Under the pieces are notes generated by a model that was not told where the DNA came from, ran no database searches, and saw nothing but the letters and a program-made list of their open reading frames with translations. Below, piece after piece: positions 49,781 through 59,788 of a stretch of DNA of 64,000 nt. Position numbers and translations under genes: made by a program. Within the stretch, counting starts at the first letter, position 1; every line of letters starts with the position of its first letter. The stretch is from Mangifera indica (taxonomy: Eukaryota > Streptophyta > Magnoliopsida > Sapindales > Anacardiaceae), in contig NC_058150.1 in the NCBI RefSeq assembly GCF_011075055.1, positions 682,001 to 746,000 on the forward strand, written 5' to 3'.

Positions 49781-51049
49781 GTGGCATTCTCATTACTCTA
49801 TAAACTCTCCTCTGTTTTCTTCGGCCTCTTTGTTCTGCTACATTTTCAACTCAATGTTGCTTTTAATTCTACACAAGAAGCACAAGCTCTTCTCAAATGG
49901 AAAGCCAGCCTTCAAACCCAGAGCCAGTCTATCCTCTCTTCATGGACACTTTATCCTATTAATGCTACCAACAATTCTACTCAACATGGAACCAAACTAA
50001 CCCATTGTACTAATTGGTTTGGAGTTTCTTGTGACCGCGCTGGAAGCATCTATAGATTAAACCTGTCTGTTTCAGGTTTAAAAGGTACACGATAGATTTT
50101 CATTCTCATCATTTCCTCATCTTGCATATTTTGATCTTGCTATTAATGAACTCTTTGGAGTTATCCCTTCACAAATTGGTAATCTCTCCAAACTGAAGTA
50201 TCTTGACTTGTCAACTAATCAGTTTTTTGGGAAAATACCAACTGAAATTGGTCTCCTAACACATTTAGAGACCCTTCACTTGGCTGAGAATCAATTAAAT
50301 GCTTCATCAATTCCAAAAGAAATAGGCCAACTAAGTTCTCTCAGTGAACTTGCTTTATATAGTAACAGTTTGGAGAGTTCAATTCCTGCTTCTTTGGGAA
50401 ATTTGAGTAAACTGTCTTGGCTCTCTATAATAATTCCCTTTCAGGTTTCATTCCTCCAGAGATGGGAAACCTCTATAATCTCCTTGAACTTTATATGAAT
50501 ACCAATAGCTTAACAGGTTCAATCCCTGCCAGTTTTGGCAAACTAAAAAAATTAACTGTGTTGTACATGTTCTCCAACCAACTTTCTGGTTACATTCCTC
50601 AGGAATTAGGAAATTTGGAATCTCTCATTAATATTAGTCTTCATAGCAACAATCTTTCAGGTTCAATTCCAGCAAATCTAGGTGGCTTGAGAAATCTCCA
50701 TTTGCTTTATTTATACAATAATACATTGTCAGGCTCTATTCCCATGGAAATAGGAAACTTGAACATGCTTCTTGATTTAGACTTGAGTCAAAATATACTC
50801 AGTGGTTCTATTCCTGATTCCTTCAAACATTTGAGCAGGTTGAACCGTTTATACCTTGGTCATAACCAACTTGTTGGAAATATATCTGAAGTTTTTGGCA
50901 CCTATCCAAATCTAGAATTGTTTGATATTAGCCATAATGAATTTTATGGTGAAATCACATCAAATTTGGTTAAGTGTTCAAATTTAATCTCCTTAAAGAT
51001 GGCAGGGAACAATATTGGTGGGAGCATACCATTTGAACTTGAAACTTAA
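49781..51049 (+). pseudogene. LRR3B: LRR pseudogene, same lesions as LRR3A
   Basis: Carries the same GTG start, 2-bp and 4-bp deletions and the three-LRR (216-bp) loss, so all lesions predate the segmental duplication. The final stop is the shared TAA at 51047. Confidence 0.88.
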
Positions 51050-53114
51050 CTAATTGCTCTCGATCTTTCTTCTAATCTTCTAGTTGGGAGTTCTTGAGCT
51101 CTAGTTTTCAATGGGGATCAACTTTGTATTGTATAGCTTATTATTATTATTATTATTATTATTTGTGGTTTTTTGAATTAGCTATTAATGAATCAAAAGA
51201 GTATCATCTTTAAGCAAATTACTTCTTTAAGATTTGAGAGGGATTGGTAACCCAAATTCTCCAACAGTTATTTTTGGGCTGCAAATAAGCCAAACCTTGA
51301 CTCAATTATTGTTGAATCAAACTTAAGTTTGAGTGGCTCGATTTTGACTCTTAAATCAAGCTCAAGTTTGTTATTATTGAGTTCCATGAGATCGTGAGCT
51401 TGTTGTAATTTCTTTCAAGTATAATATTAATAAACCTCTAAATAATTGAAGTAAGCTAAAAAAACCAAAATTAATTTTCTCTCTATAAAAATCAATTGGT
51501 TCCATGGATGAATAATTTCAACAAATTTCAACACCAAATCAAGGCAGAAATTAATCAATGTTTTGATACTTAATGTTAGAAATCAAAATGATCTATCTAT
51601 TGCAACTGCACATAAACAAAATCAAAATTAAAATATGCTGAATATAAAACTAACCTCCTACCATTGTTTGTATTAAACCACAGTCAAAATTTTCAGAATT
51701 CACCGCTCTCCCAGACAATCTGATTTGCACAAAATTTCAGCAGTTTGGTACCTATGCATGACTGCTTATATACATTATTCTCATCAAAGAATGTGAGAAG
51801 TGAAGAGCGGAGTTGAGTACCACATCGTCTGTTTAATTGACTGACTAGAGCAGTTACATACCAAAGAGAAGCCGGCTCCATTATAACCTGAATTAACTTT
51901 GTTGGAGAAATTTCAAAGAAGGTGGAGAAAAACCGACATCCTACAAAATCGAGAGGTCCGATTCCAAACTATAATTATAGAAGTTCATGATCCATATATG
52001 GAAAATCGTGAATAAGAAAAAGGTCAAAGATGAGGCAATTACGGGAGGCCAGATTTCTACCATCGATTTATGAGTTTATAATGTAAGCAAGACCACAATC
52101 ACGATTCCTAAGCCAACCTTGAATCACAATTGCATTTTGGAACAGGAAGCGTCAATTGAATATATTTTTCTCAGTAACTAAGATCTTTTTTGTTTGGCTA
52201 CCGGGAAATAGAAAGAAAATCTGTGATTGATTTTTGTTTTCTGTGTATTTGGGATTGAGGCCTCATCTTTGACTCTCATTTTTATCTAATATTTAAAAAA
52301 TTCTCAGCCCGTTCATTGTCGTTTGGCTTCTGTAAAGAAAATGTGGTGTAAGTTCCAACAATATTATATATTTATACTGTGAAGTTATTGTCTTGTTTTA
52401 ATTTTTTTTATCATTCCTAACGGAAGTAAGATTCTCACAAGAGTGGATTTGTATAGAATTGAAATAAACTTGAATTTAAATTCACTCGAGTTTAGTTTAA
52501 ATAAATAAAATAGTAGATTGAGTTTGTTGAGCTGGTCCTAGGAGAGTTTGAATTCATTGAAAGGGAAGTTCAAAACTCGTAATCCACTTGAGTTCATTGG
52601 TCAATATCAAAACAATTTTATTTTATTAATTGAAATAACAACTTTACACTTAACATGATATTGTTCTATTTATAATTAAAATAATATTATTTTGATGATT
52701 ATATAAACAATATTGTTTTGTCAATCATTTAATTCGGTTTGATTTTAGCTTAATCGAAGCTCAAATAAAGTTGAGTTAAATGGTTGGTTCATGAACTAGA
52801 TTAAGTTAAACAAACTTTAACTTAAGTTCGATTTGATTTCTAATCAAATTGAAAAGTTCAACTTAAGTTTGATATATACTCTCTTGAGTTGAACTCTATT
52901 GAGCTGCATCGATTTGGATCTAGTTATAAATATCATACATACTAAATATCTTTTCTGCAGCTAATAACAAAGTCAGATCAAATAATACTAAAAGAGAACA
53001 GACCGTGAATTTATCCTTTTGAATCTGGGGTGGTAGGTAAATCTTTTAAATAGTTTGGGATGTATTTGAAATGTCAGGTTTGTTAACCCCTTTCAGAAAA
53101 ATCCTTCAAAGTAA

Positions 53115-53148
<34 letters not shown>

Positions 53149-53290
53149 CGTTTGAATTATAATTATAACATTTTTCTTTTTTTTTTTTTAACCTTTTCTG
53201 AGTTGCATGTTTTCAACCGGCCGACTCGGGCGCGTCCGCTCGGATCCACGTACAGATAACGAAAGAGCTCTGTAGAACGCCATTTCTGGA
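51050..53290. other. End of unit B and TBCC upstream region
   Basis: To 52049 this is unit B. After that, 52130-52330 resembles both 59760-59980 and the LRR 3' flanks (TTTTGTTTGGCTAC, AATAGAAAGAAAAT), so it is another LRR-flank remnant. 52440-52930 is an AT-rich GAGTT/AACTC repeat copy. The last ~90 bp are GC-richer (CCGGCCGACTCGGGCGCG) and probably form the TBCC promoter. Confidence 0.6.
53115..53147. repeat. (AAT)n microsatellite
   Basis: About eleven AAT units, roughly 150 bp upstream of the TBCC start codon. Confidence 0.9.
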
Positions 53291-54295
53291 ATGGAAGACG
53301 AAGAGAACCCGAAAACCCACCAAATCCCAGACCAAACTTTACAAAAGAAACATCAATTAATGCTGGAGCGTCTCTCAAATAGTCACTAAACTCGTTTAGA
53401 AACTCGCAAACTTGATTCACCTGACTCATCCACCTCCACTTTCCTCTCCCGCTTCAACGACTCTAAAAACTCCATCACCTCTCAACTCCAAACCACCGAT
53501 GACCCTTCCCGTCTCCCCGACATCTCCGCCGCCATCTCCGCTCTGGAAAAACTTGTCGCCGAAAACTCCTACTCCCTCCCCTCCTACGAGGTCCGATCAT
53601 CTCTTAAAATCAACTCCGATTTGAAACGAAATCTTGATAATTTATCGGCCAAGTTGATCCCCAAAAAGAAATTCGCCTTCAAAAACAAAACCACTAAAAC
53701 CCAAACCCAGATCCCAGAAAATGACGTCGTTTCAGCCCCAAATGAAACAAAAACAAAATCTGATTTCCCGGTTCGTGAATCCCCGGGTTTTCGAGATAAA
53801 CAAAACGAGATATTGTTCCGAGATATTAAGGGTTCTGAAATCGGGGAGTTTACGTTATCGGGTTTGGACTCGTGTGAGGTGAGATTAGTGGGTTGTCTGA
53901 ACGCTTTATTCATTAATAAATTAAAGGGTTGTAAAGTTTATGTGGGTCCTGTGACGGGTTCGATTTTGATTGAAGAAGTTGAGGATTGTTTGTTGGTTTT
54001 GGCTTCGCATCAGATTAGGATCCATTTTGCGAAAAGCTGTGATTTTTATTTGAGAGTGAAGAGTAGGCCGATCACTGAGGATTGTAATGGGGTTCGTTTT
54101 GGGCCATATTGTTTGAAATATGAAGGGATTCCGAAGGATTTGGAGGTGGCAGGGTTGAGTGAGGAGACCGGAAATTGGGGCAATGTAGTTGATTTCAAGT
54201 GGTTGAGAGCTGTCCAGAGTCCCAATTGGTCAGTTTTGCCGGAGGAGGAAAGGGTTGGAACTGTTGATTTGGCGGATTCGAGATTTGGGTTCTGA
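53291..54295 (+). pseudogene. TBCC: Tubulin-folding cofactor C, frame broken by one in-frame stop
   Basis: TBCC acts with cofactors D and E to release folded alpha/beta-tubulin and stimulates tubulin GTP hydrolysis in the cytosol. From ATG 53291 one frame runs 334 codons to TGA 54293. It is interrupted only by TAA at 53387 (codon 33), in the context MLERLSNSH-stop-TRLE; related proteins have Gln there, suggesting CAA to TAA. Residues ~20-110 are the alpha-helical tubulin-binding region and ~170-334 the C-CAP/TBCC domain. Domain landmarks are GSILIEEVEDC, LASHQIRIH with the candidate catalytic Arg243, PITEDCNGVRFGPYC, and SPNWSVLPEEE near the end. No in-frame ATG follows the stop, so re-initiation cannot save the protein. 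The rest is undamaged, which points to a very recent mutation or a sequencing or assembly error. Confidence 0.85.
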
Positions 54296-54658
54296 ACAAT
54301 GGCCTTTGATTTTTGGAAGTCTGCTGCCTCAGAACTTTTGGGAGCAAATGAAATATACAGAGCTTGGAATTTGATTGGTTGGATTCTTTTACTTGAATGC
54401 TTAGTGTTCAAATGATTTGAAATGGAAATGGAAATTGAAATTTTGGTCGGTGTTGAATTCCTTTTAAAACAAATTGAATTATTGGATATTTCACAGGTTA
54501 TTTGTGTGCCATACAACTTTGCTTATATGATTCTGTTTTAAGGGACAATAATTTTTCTTGGTTGTTTTCTTTTGCTCTGTTAGCTGGAGGTGGATTTGAG
54601 CTGGACTTGAATCCACATTCAACTCGAATGAGTAGAACTCAGAGATAGAGCTTTAGTT
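54296..54658. other. TBCC 3' region
   Basis: Presumed 3' UTR and a short AT-rich spacer; nothing else recognised. Confidence 0.5.
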
Positions 54659-55205
54659 GTGACTAAGCCTGAAGACAATTCTTCTTTCTCCAAGTTAAGA
54701 ATCATTGATTTCTCAAACGACTGCTTCCATGGCACAATTCCAGCAGTAATTGGAAAGCTTCGAGCACATTATCTCCTCAACTTTTCTCAGAACAGTCTTA
54801 CAAGTACAATTCCTCCATTGTTGGGCAATTTAGGAGGGCTCGAATCCTTAAACCTTTCTTCAAACAAGCTTGGCGGAAGAATTCCATGACAGTAAACAAA
54901 TTTGACATTTCTTGCTGTTCTGAATTTGTGACAAAACCAACTTGTGGATCCAATTTGATACGTTCTTAAATAATTTATACTCAGAAAATCCAAGATTATG
55001 TGGACCACCATTAATGAATAAATGTAGTACTAGTGAACCTTCGTGGCCATTTTCAGAATGTGATGCAAACTCTAACAGTGATTTTGGTTGGAAGGCTGTG
55101 CTGATGGGTTATGGATGTGGAAGGGTGGTTGGACTATCTGTGGGATCTCTAGTGTTTTTAACAAGAAAGCCTCATTGGCTTGAAAGGGACTTCAACCATC
55201 GTACG
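54659..55205 (+). pseudogene. Receptor-like protein (RLP) 3' end fragment
   Basis: Encodes the end of an LRR receptor-like protein of the Cf/RLP type. First come the last LRRs ([36 protein letters not shown]). Then come TFLAVLNL and QNQLVDPI broken by several in-frame stops (TGA and TAA from 54887 on). After a frame shift come FDTFLNNLYSENPRLCGPPL, an acidic linker, and the membrane segment of DFGWKAVLMGYGCGRVVGLS type, ending KPHWLERDF. Homology stops at the start of the LTR-like element at 55206. It is a different LRR class from the MIK2-like cluster: RLPs have a membrane helix and no kinase by design. Confidence 0.88.
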
Positions 55206-55654
55206 TGTTAAAGAGAGCGACGCCTTTCTCTTTCTCTCCACAACATTCCAGAATTTTGCTTAAAATGGAACCGCCTCTCAAGCATCAAGAAGCAAGTAAG
55301 GCGCCATTCAAGATGCTCCCAGACCAACTAATGCAGCCAACAGTCCAGAGAATTAAAGAAAGGTTAAAGTCGGTTATACAACCGACATAAACTAGTATAA
55401 ATATAGGTAAGTGGTTGCCGTGAGTATGTACAAAATGAAGAGGCAGTAAGTGCACAGAAAAAATAAGGTGTGTGCCTGAGCTGCTAGTGAGAGTGTAGAA
55501 AAATAAATGCAAAATCAAAGTGTGTGGGGTGTGTGTGAGTGTAGTCAAGTGTAGAGTCTGTGAGTTGTGAGTAAGGAATATTGTAAAGTGTGTGGGTGTG
55601 TTTTGTACAAATTTTGTAATTTAATAAAATTATTGTTACCACTTTTGCTTAACA
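55206..55654 (+). mobile_element. Candidate solo LTR, 449 bp
   Basis: Ends are TGTTAA and TTAACA, a perfect 6-bp terminal inverted repeat with TG...CA. Inside are a TATA box (TATAAATATAGG at about 55396) and, near the end, a poly(A) signal AATAAAA at 55624, the order expected of U3-R-U5. Flanking 5-mers GTACG and GTATA match at only three of five bases, so the target-site duplication is doubtful. It interrupts or abuts the RLP fragment. Confidence 0.45.
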
Positions 55655-55779
55655 GTATATATGGTGGATCCACTGAAAGGTTTGCAAATAATAAAGCAGA
55701 GAATTGCATTCATTGACATCTCAACTTACAAATTAAATTAATCATTAGAAACAACAATGCAAGAGTTTCTTAGTCTTAC

Positions 55780-55965
55780 CAATAAAATCAGGACCCAGCT
55801 GCAGAAGGCCATCCGACATTCTGCCAGTGGATTTGTTGTTCATACTCATACCATTAGGCCAATATGTTCCTGTGCTTTCCACTGATTGTTGCCTGGGTCG
55901 AAGAGTGAGTCTCCAAACGCAAGCAATAGTTCAAATATTGGATGAGAAATCTTGTAAGGAAAGGA
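55780..55965 (-). pseudogene. GDSL esterase/lipase exon fragment
   Basis: Read on the minus strand: LLLAFGDSLFDPGNNQ, with the block-I Gly-Asp-Ser-Leu and catalytic Ser. After a frame shift it continues GTYWPNG and then STGRMSDGLLQLGPDFI, up to a good splice donor GTAAG at 55779. This matches exon 1 of plant GDSL lipases (FGDSLFDPGNN ... YWPYG ... PTGRFSDGR.IPDFI). About ten residues between the two parts are missing and the frame is broken. No further exons were found downstream on the minus strand, so it is a fragment. Confidence 0.75.
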
Positions 55966-56442
55966 AAATAATGAAAGTAAAAAGGGAAAATGATGAGAGG
56001 CAGGCATTTCTAAATAAATATGACATTACAATCCAAGCCAACGCACAAATCCGTCGCACACACGATTTATTACAATATTGAAAAAATCTGTCGTTCGTGC
56101 GTCATCCGTGCGACTTCCGTGCACCTGTGATACATACATCAAATATACCTGTGATTGAATTGAATACATACAGACTGCTACTCTAAAATCAAGTAAAACC
56201 AACAGATAGACCGCAATTCAGTCTAAGCTCGTATTAGTTGAGATCAAAGTATAAGAAAGAAATAACCTAGCTTAGACAGCTCAGTCTTTTTACTTACACG
56301 TAAAATACAAAATTCCTAGCCACGCACAACAACCGCGCCTGAGCATAACAAAACATCCTCCCCATTAAAGAAGATAGCAGCATCTTTTTGTTTCATCACA
56401 GTAATCTATTGACAAAAGCCACACTTTTGATGATTAGGTAAA
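55966..56442. other. Spacer, no gene recognised
   Basis: Low-complexity purine-rich and AT-rich sequence. A short plus-strand open frame here runs antisense to the GDSL fragment and has no family match. Confidence 0.45.
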
Positions 56443-56740
56443 TTAATAAGATTAGCACACCTACTTTAACCAAATAAAAAAATATATTAATTAGTTATAT
56501 GTTGATTTGTTAAGCTACGGTTGTTAGTAGAGATAACAATTTTCATTAAGAATCTAAACCCACCAACATAATTGAATCCCTACTTTCTACGCGGGCGGTC
56601 ATTATTCACCAAATATTTCACAAGGCAATTTCTTCTGGGACTGGGAAACATGACAATCGAAGCCAGCCAAGCACTTACCATTTCTAGGAGAATCTTCTTG
56701 GCAAAGAAAAAGTGGGAAAATGAAATAAATATTCTTTGGG
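56443..56740 (+). repeat. Left arm of a large inverted repeat
   Basis: Pairs in inverted orientation with 58963-59296. Shared anchors include AAGATTAGCACACCTACTTT with AAGTAGGTGTGCTAATCTT, GTTGATTTGTTAAGCTA.GGTTGTTAG, GCACTTACCATTTCT and GTGGGAAAATGAA. Arms are about 300 bp with a 2.2-kb spacer. They are diverged, so the inversion is not very young. Confidence 0.8.
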
Positions 56741-56980
56741 AGATTTGTAAACGTAATCTGAAAAAATGAGTAAACTTTATAAGAAAAAGCAGGAAATGGG
56801 AAGATGCATTTAACTCAACTCAATGAGCGACTTGACTTGATGTTCCGTTTTTCTCAAGGGCAAGATATTTGGTTGGGTCAGATATTAATGTCTGTTCTTT
56901 CATAGATGCCTACTGTACAGTTTTGTAAGATAGAGCTGACATATTCTAGTAAAGTTCCTACTTAGTTTCAGCAATGCATA

Positions 56981-57190
56981 TTTTGAAGAGTCAAAATTTC
57001 AATAAAAATTTTTTTATGCCAGGAAAAACAGGCGAGCCAAGTTCAAGAGAGGATCTAAGCTGATGAGACTTAATTTTCAAATTCAAAAGTTATTTTTTAT
57101 TATTCCTTCTTCTCTCTTTACATTAACATTAGCATCGATCATGAGGAGGGGGCACATCACATCCATAGTCCCATTTGCCTATTTTCAGTA
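56981..57190 (+). repeat. Direct repeat, copy 1 (partner 63811-64000)
   Basis: Runs from TTTTGAAGAGTCAAAATTTC through AGGAAAAACAGGCGAGCCAAG to CATCCATAGTCCCAT. The partner reaches the end of the window and differs at only a few bases. A shorter, more diverged third copy is at about 58390-58475. No coding content. Confidence 0.85.
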
Positions 57191-58015
57191 AAAACCCTGC
57201 AGCTTTAATTCACATGATGGATGAGAAAATACATTGAAAAGGCCAGACAAACTTTTGAATGAATGTGCCCAATTGGAGAGAGAGAGAGACAAGCAATAAA
57301 TTCAGAATAAATTTCACCAAAGAAAAGGCCAAAGATGTGGGTCGGCATCTGCAAGTGCAATTAAAGAATTAGGTTAATGACACTGATATATTAATTTATG
57401 ATTGGGAAAGTGACTCCAAAGTGATAAACTTTCCTAGGTTATTAACAGGAGAAAGACACTGTTTCAATATTATAGTCAGTGCTGTGATTGAAGCATCAAA
57501 CGTGGGCTTCACGTTGGTATTGGGGTTAGTCATTTTTGTTTTGAGTTCAAACTACCAACTTTTGAATTTAGTGAATTTGAATTTAAATTCAAATTTTATT
57601 AAATAAAATCAAGTGAACTTAAAATAGATAATATTCAATTTAATTCGATTTAGTTGTAGTCGTGTTCACATATCTTACATGGTAGAATTTCAAAATTCAA
57701 AAAGATAGTCAACACCCAAAAAAATTTGTCAATATTTTTAGTGGAAAGTTGGTTGTTTTAAAGGCCTAACATAGTCATCATTTAACAGATTTAATCCGTT
57801 TTAGAAAAAATTTCAAAGCAAATTGAAAATCTGTTTGGCAAAATTTCATTCCAAATCAAACTATTTTGTGTTTAAAATCAAATCAAATTAAATAATTACG
57901 ATTTGGTTTAAATTATGATTTGGAAAATTTGTAATACCAATTATACCCTCAAGTCGTTAAACACATCTTAAGTTTTACGTTAATTCACAAATACAATCAA
58001 CTTATTCAAATATAT
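57191..58015. other. Spacer inside the inverted repeat, no gene
   Basis: A short GA run at 57281 and an AT-rich GAATTTGAATTTAAATTC-type repeat (57560-57660) are the only features seen. Confidence 0.45.
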
Positions 58016-58141
58016 TCAGTTTAAAAAAAGACAATTTCTTTCTCCGATGTCTAAAGAAGGAGCCGATGCCGGAGCCAGGTCAATACTCTGAGCAGAGATA
58101 GTAGTTGCAGCCATTTTAAAAGCTGCAAAAACCAACGCCAT
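58016..58141 (-). pseudogene. AG-peptide (arabinogalactan protein) fragment
   Basis: The minus-strand frame of 41 codons starts MALVFAAFKMAATTISAQ and continues SIDLAPASAPSLD, then runs into unrelated residues and a stop. This is the layout of short plant AG-peptides: a signal peptide ending in SAQ and an Ala/Pro/Ser core whose prolines become hydroxylated and glycosylated. Upstream on the minus strand, ATG-GCA-GCT followed by AAAGGCCGTG could be the original start (MA.SSKAVI-like) displaced by a frameshift. The C-terminal GPI-anchor signal is missing. Likely a decayed fragment. Confidence 0.5.
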
Positions 58142-58962
58142 AATCACGGCCTTTGAGCTGCCATTAGTAATTGGAGTAACTTTAAAAAAAAAAATTGAGA
58201 GAGAAGTGAGACGGGTGAATGTTTAAAATGGGAAAAAAAAAAAAAGATTATGTGCATAATTTTTATTTATATATAATTATTATTTCCTACATTATTGTTT
58301 TACGTAGTAACACATTTATGACATCTTATTGATCAACACTTTGATTTCTTCTTTCTCCTTAGATGAGCCCATCAGCATTATTATAAGTTTGTTTTTCCTT
58401 TTCTCTCTTTACATTAGCATCATGCAGGCAGGCACATCCATGGTTCCATTTGCCTAATTTTAGTAAGGCCGATGCACTATAATCCACTCAAAGTTTTAAT
58501 TTATTCTCAAAGTTATATCTATAAAATTTAAAAAATCAAAAATTTCATATATAAATTAATTGTTATTAGAATTTTTTATTAGAGGTAAAAAGAAAATCGT
58601 TATTTTATTAATAATATTAAAAAAATAAAATTTATGATTTTTTCCTCGTAAGTTTTAAAAATTAATAATTTTATCTTTGTTTAAAGTTTTCTAACTTTAA
58701 AAACTCATATTTTTTCCTTCAAATTTTTTTTTCACCTCTTTGGTCACAATTTCTGGCTCCGATGACCTCTTCTTTTCATTCTAAACTATTGATGGGTGCA
58801 CAAGAAACAATCTGGTGTAAGTCTCTTCGTTGGAGATGAAGAAATCTGACAATGAAGAGATCTCCAAAAGAGATTCAAAATGCCCCACCTTTCACTTCAA
58901 TTTACAATGTCTGCTCTCTCCACCTATACCCAAAACCAAAATCTACTCATTTTTTTATATTA
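58142..58962. other. Spacer, no gene
   Basis: AT-rich. Contains a diverged copy of the 56981 repeat at about 58390-58475; nothing else recognised. Confidence 0.45.
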
Positions 58963-59296
58963 CGTGAAGAATATTTATTCATTTTCCCATCTTTTCCTCT
59001 TCCTTGAAGATTCTCCCAGAAATGGTAAGTGCTCGTCTGGCTTGGATTGTCAAGTCACCAAGAAAATAGTTTCCTAGAAGAAATTGCCTTGTGGAATATT
59101 TGGTGAATAATGACCGCGTAGAAAGTGGGGATTCAAAAAATGGAACCATCGGTCATGGCTTAACAAATTCAACTATGTTGGCGGGTTTAGATTCTTAATG
59201 AATATCATTATTTCTGCTTGCTAACAACCATAGCTTAACAAATCAACATATAATTAATTAATGCATGGTTTATTTGGTAAAAGTAGGTGTGCTAAT
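58963..59296 (-). repeat. Right arm of the large inverted repeat
   Basis: Inverted copy of 56443-56740, with the same anchors in reverse order. Confidence 0.8.
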
Positions 59297-59723
59297 CTTA
59301 TTAAATTACATAATGTTATTAATTAGGTAAATTCTTATAAAGTCAAAAAATTGCCGATCTCTTCTGGACTTGTGATTACAGTAAAATGGGTAGCAAGCCA
59401 GTTGTTGTTCGTCAACCCCACTAGAAGTGATCAACTTAAATAGAATTACACTGAATTGGAATGTGGTCCACGTGTAATAATTCCAAATTGACTCATGTTT
59501 GCCTTCAAACAGAATGAAATCTGGCATTGATAAAGCATTTGTCCACTTCGTCGCATCATTTAATTCAATTATCATGGTCCCCTCTTTTCCTTCCCCACTG
59601 CTTAATTTTAAAGCTGAACTTCAACTTGCAAAAACAAACAGTTTCCTTCTTCAGCCATGGTTTCTAAACATGCCGTTTGATAGATTACTGATTCATTTAG
59701 GCTTGGATCACATTTTGCACATA

Positions 59724-59788
59724 CAATGGACACTTCCTGTTCCACGTGAAATTCCCAAACCAACCTTTAGAACAGGAAGTGTCCATTG
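59724..59788. repeat. Perfect 19-bp stem, 27-nt loop foldback
   Basis: CAATGGACACTTCCTGTTC (59724-59742) is the exact reverse complement of 59770-59788. The right arm lies at the start of an LRR-flank-like segment (59760-59980) that is also seen at 52140, where the matching word is GAACAGGAAGCGTCAATTG. Confidence 0.8.

Larger units (their letters stand above)
31897..52049. repeat. Segmental duplication, unit B
   Basis: Second copy of 15317-31896. It is longer because it keeps a 3.57-kb segment (44450-48022) lost from A and has an extra 72-bp LRR in LRR2. Outside a few indels and one patch after LRR3, I saw only scattered differences, so the duplication is recent. Confidence 0.95.

Noticed and set aside
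53621..54295. TBCC as a shorter gene starting at 53621
   Set aside because: That codon is TTG and no ATG occurs in frame after codon 33. The N-terminal region is clearly homologous and in the same frame.
55827..56081. 84-codon plus-strand frame
   Set aside because: It overlaps the GDSL fragment in antisense and has no family match.
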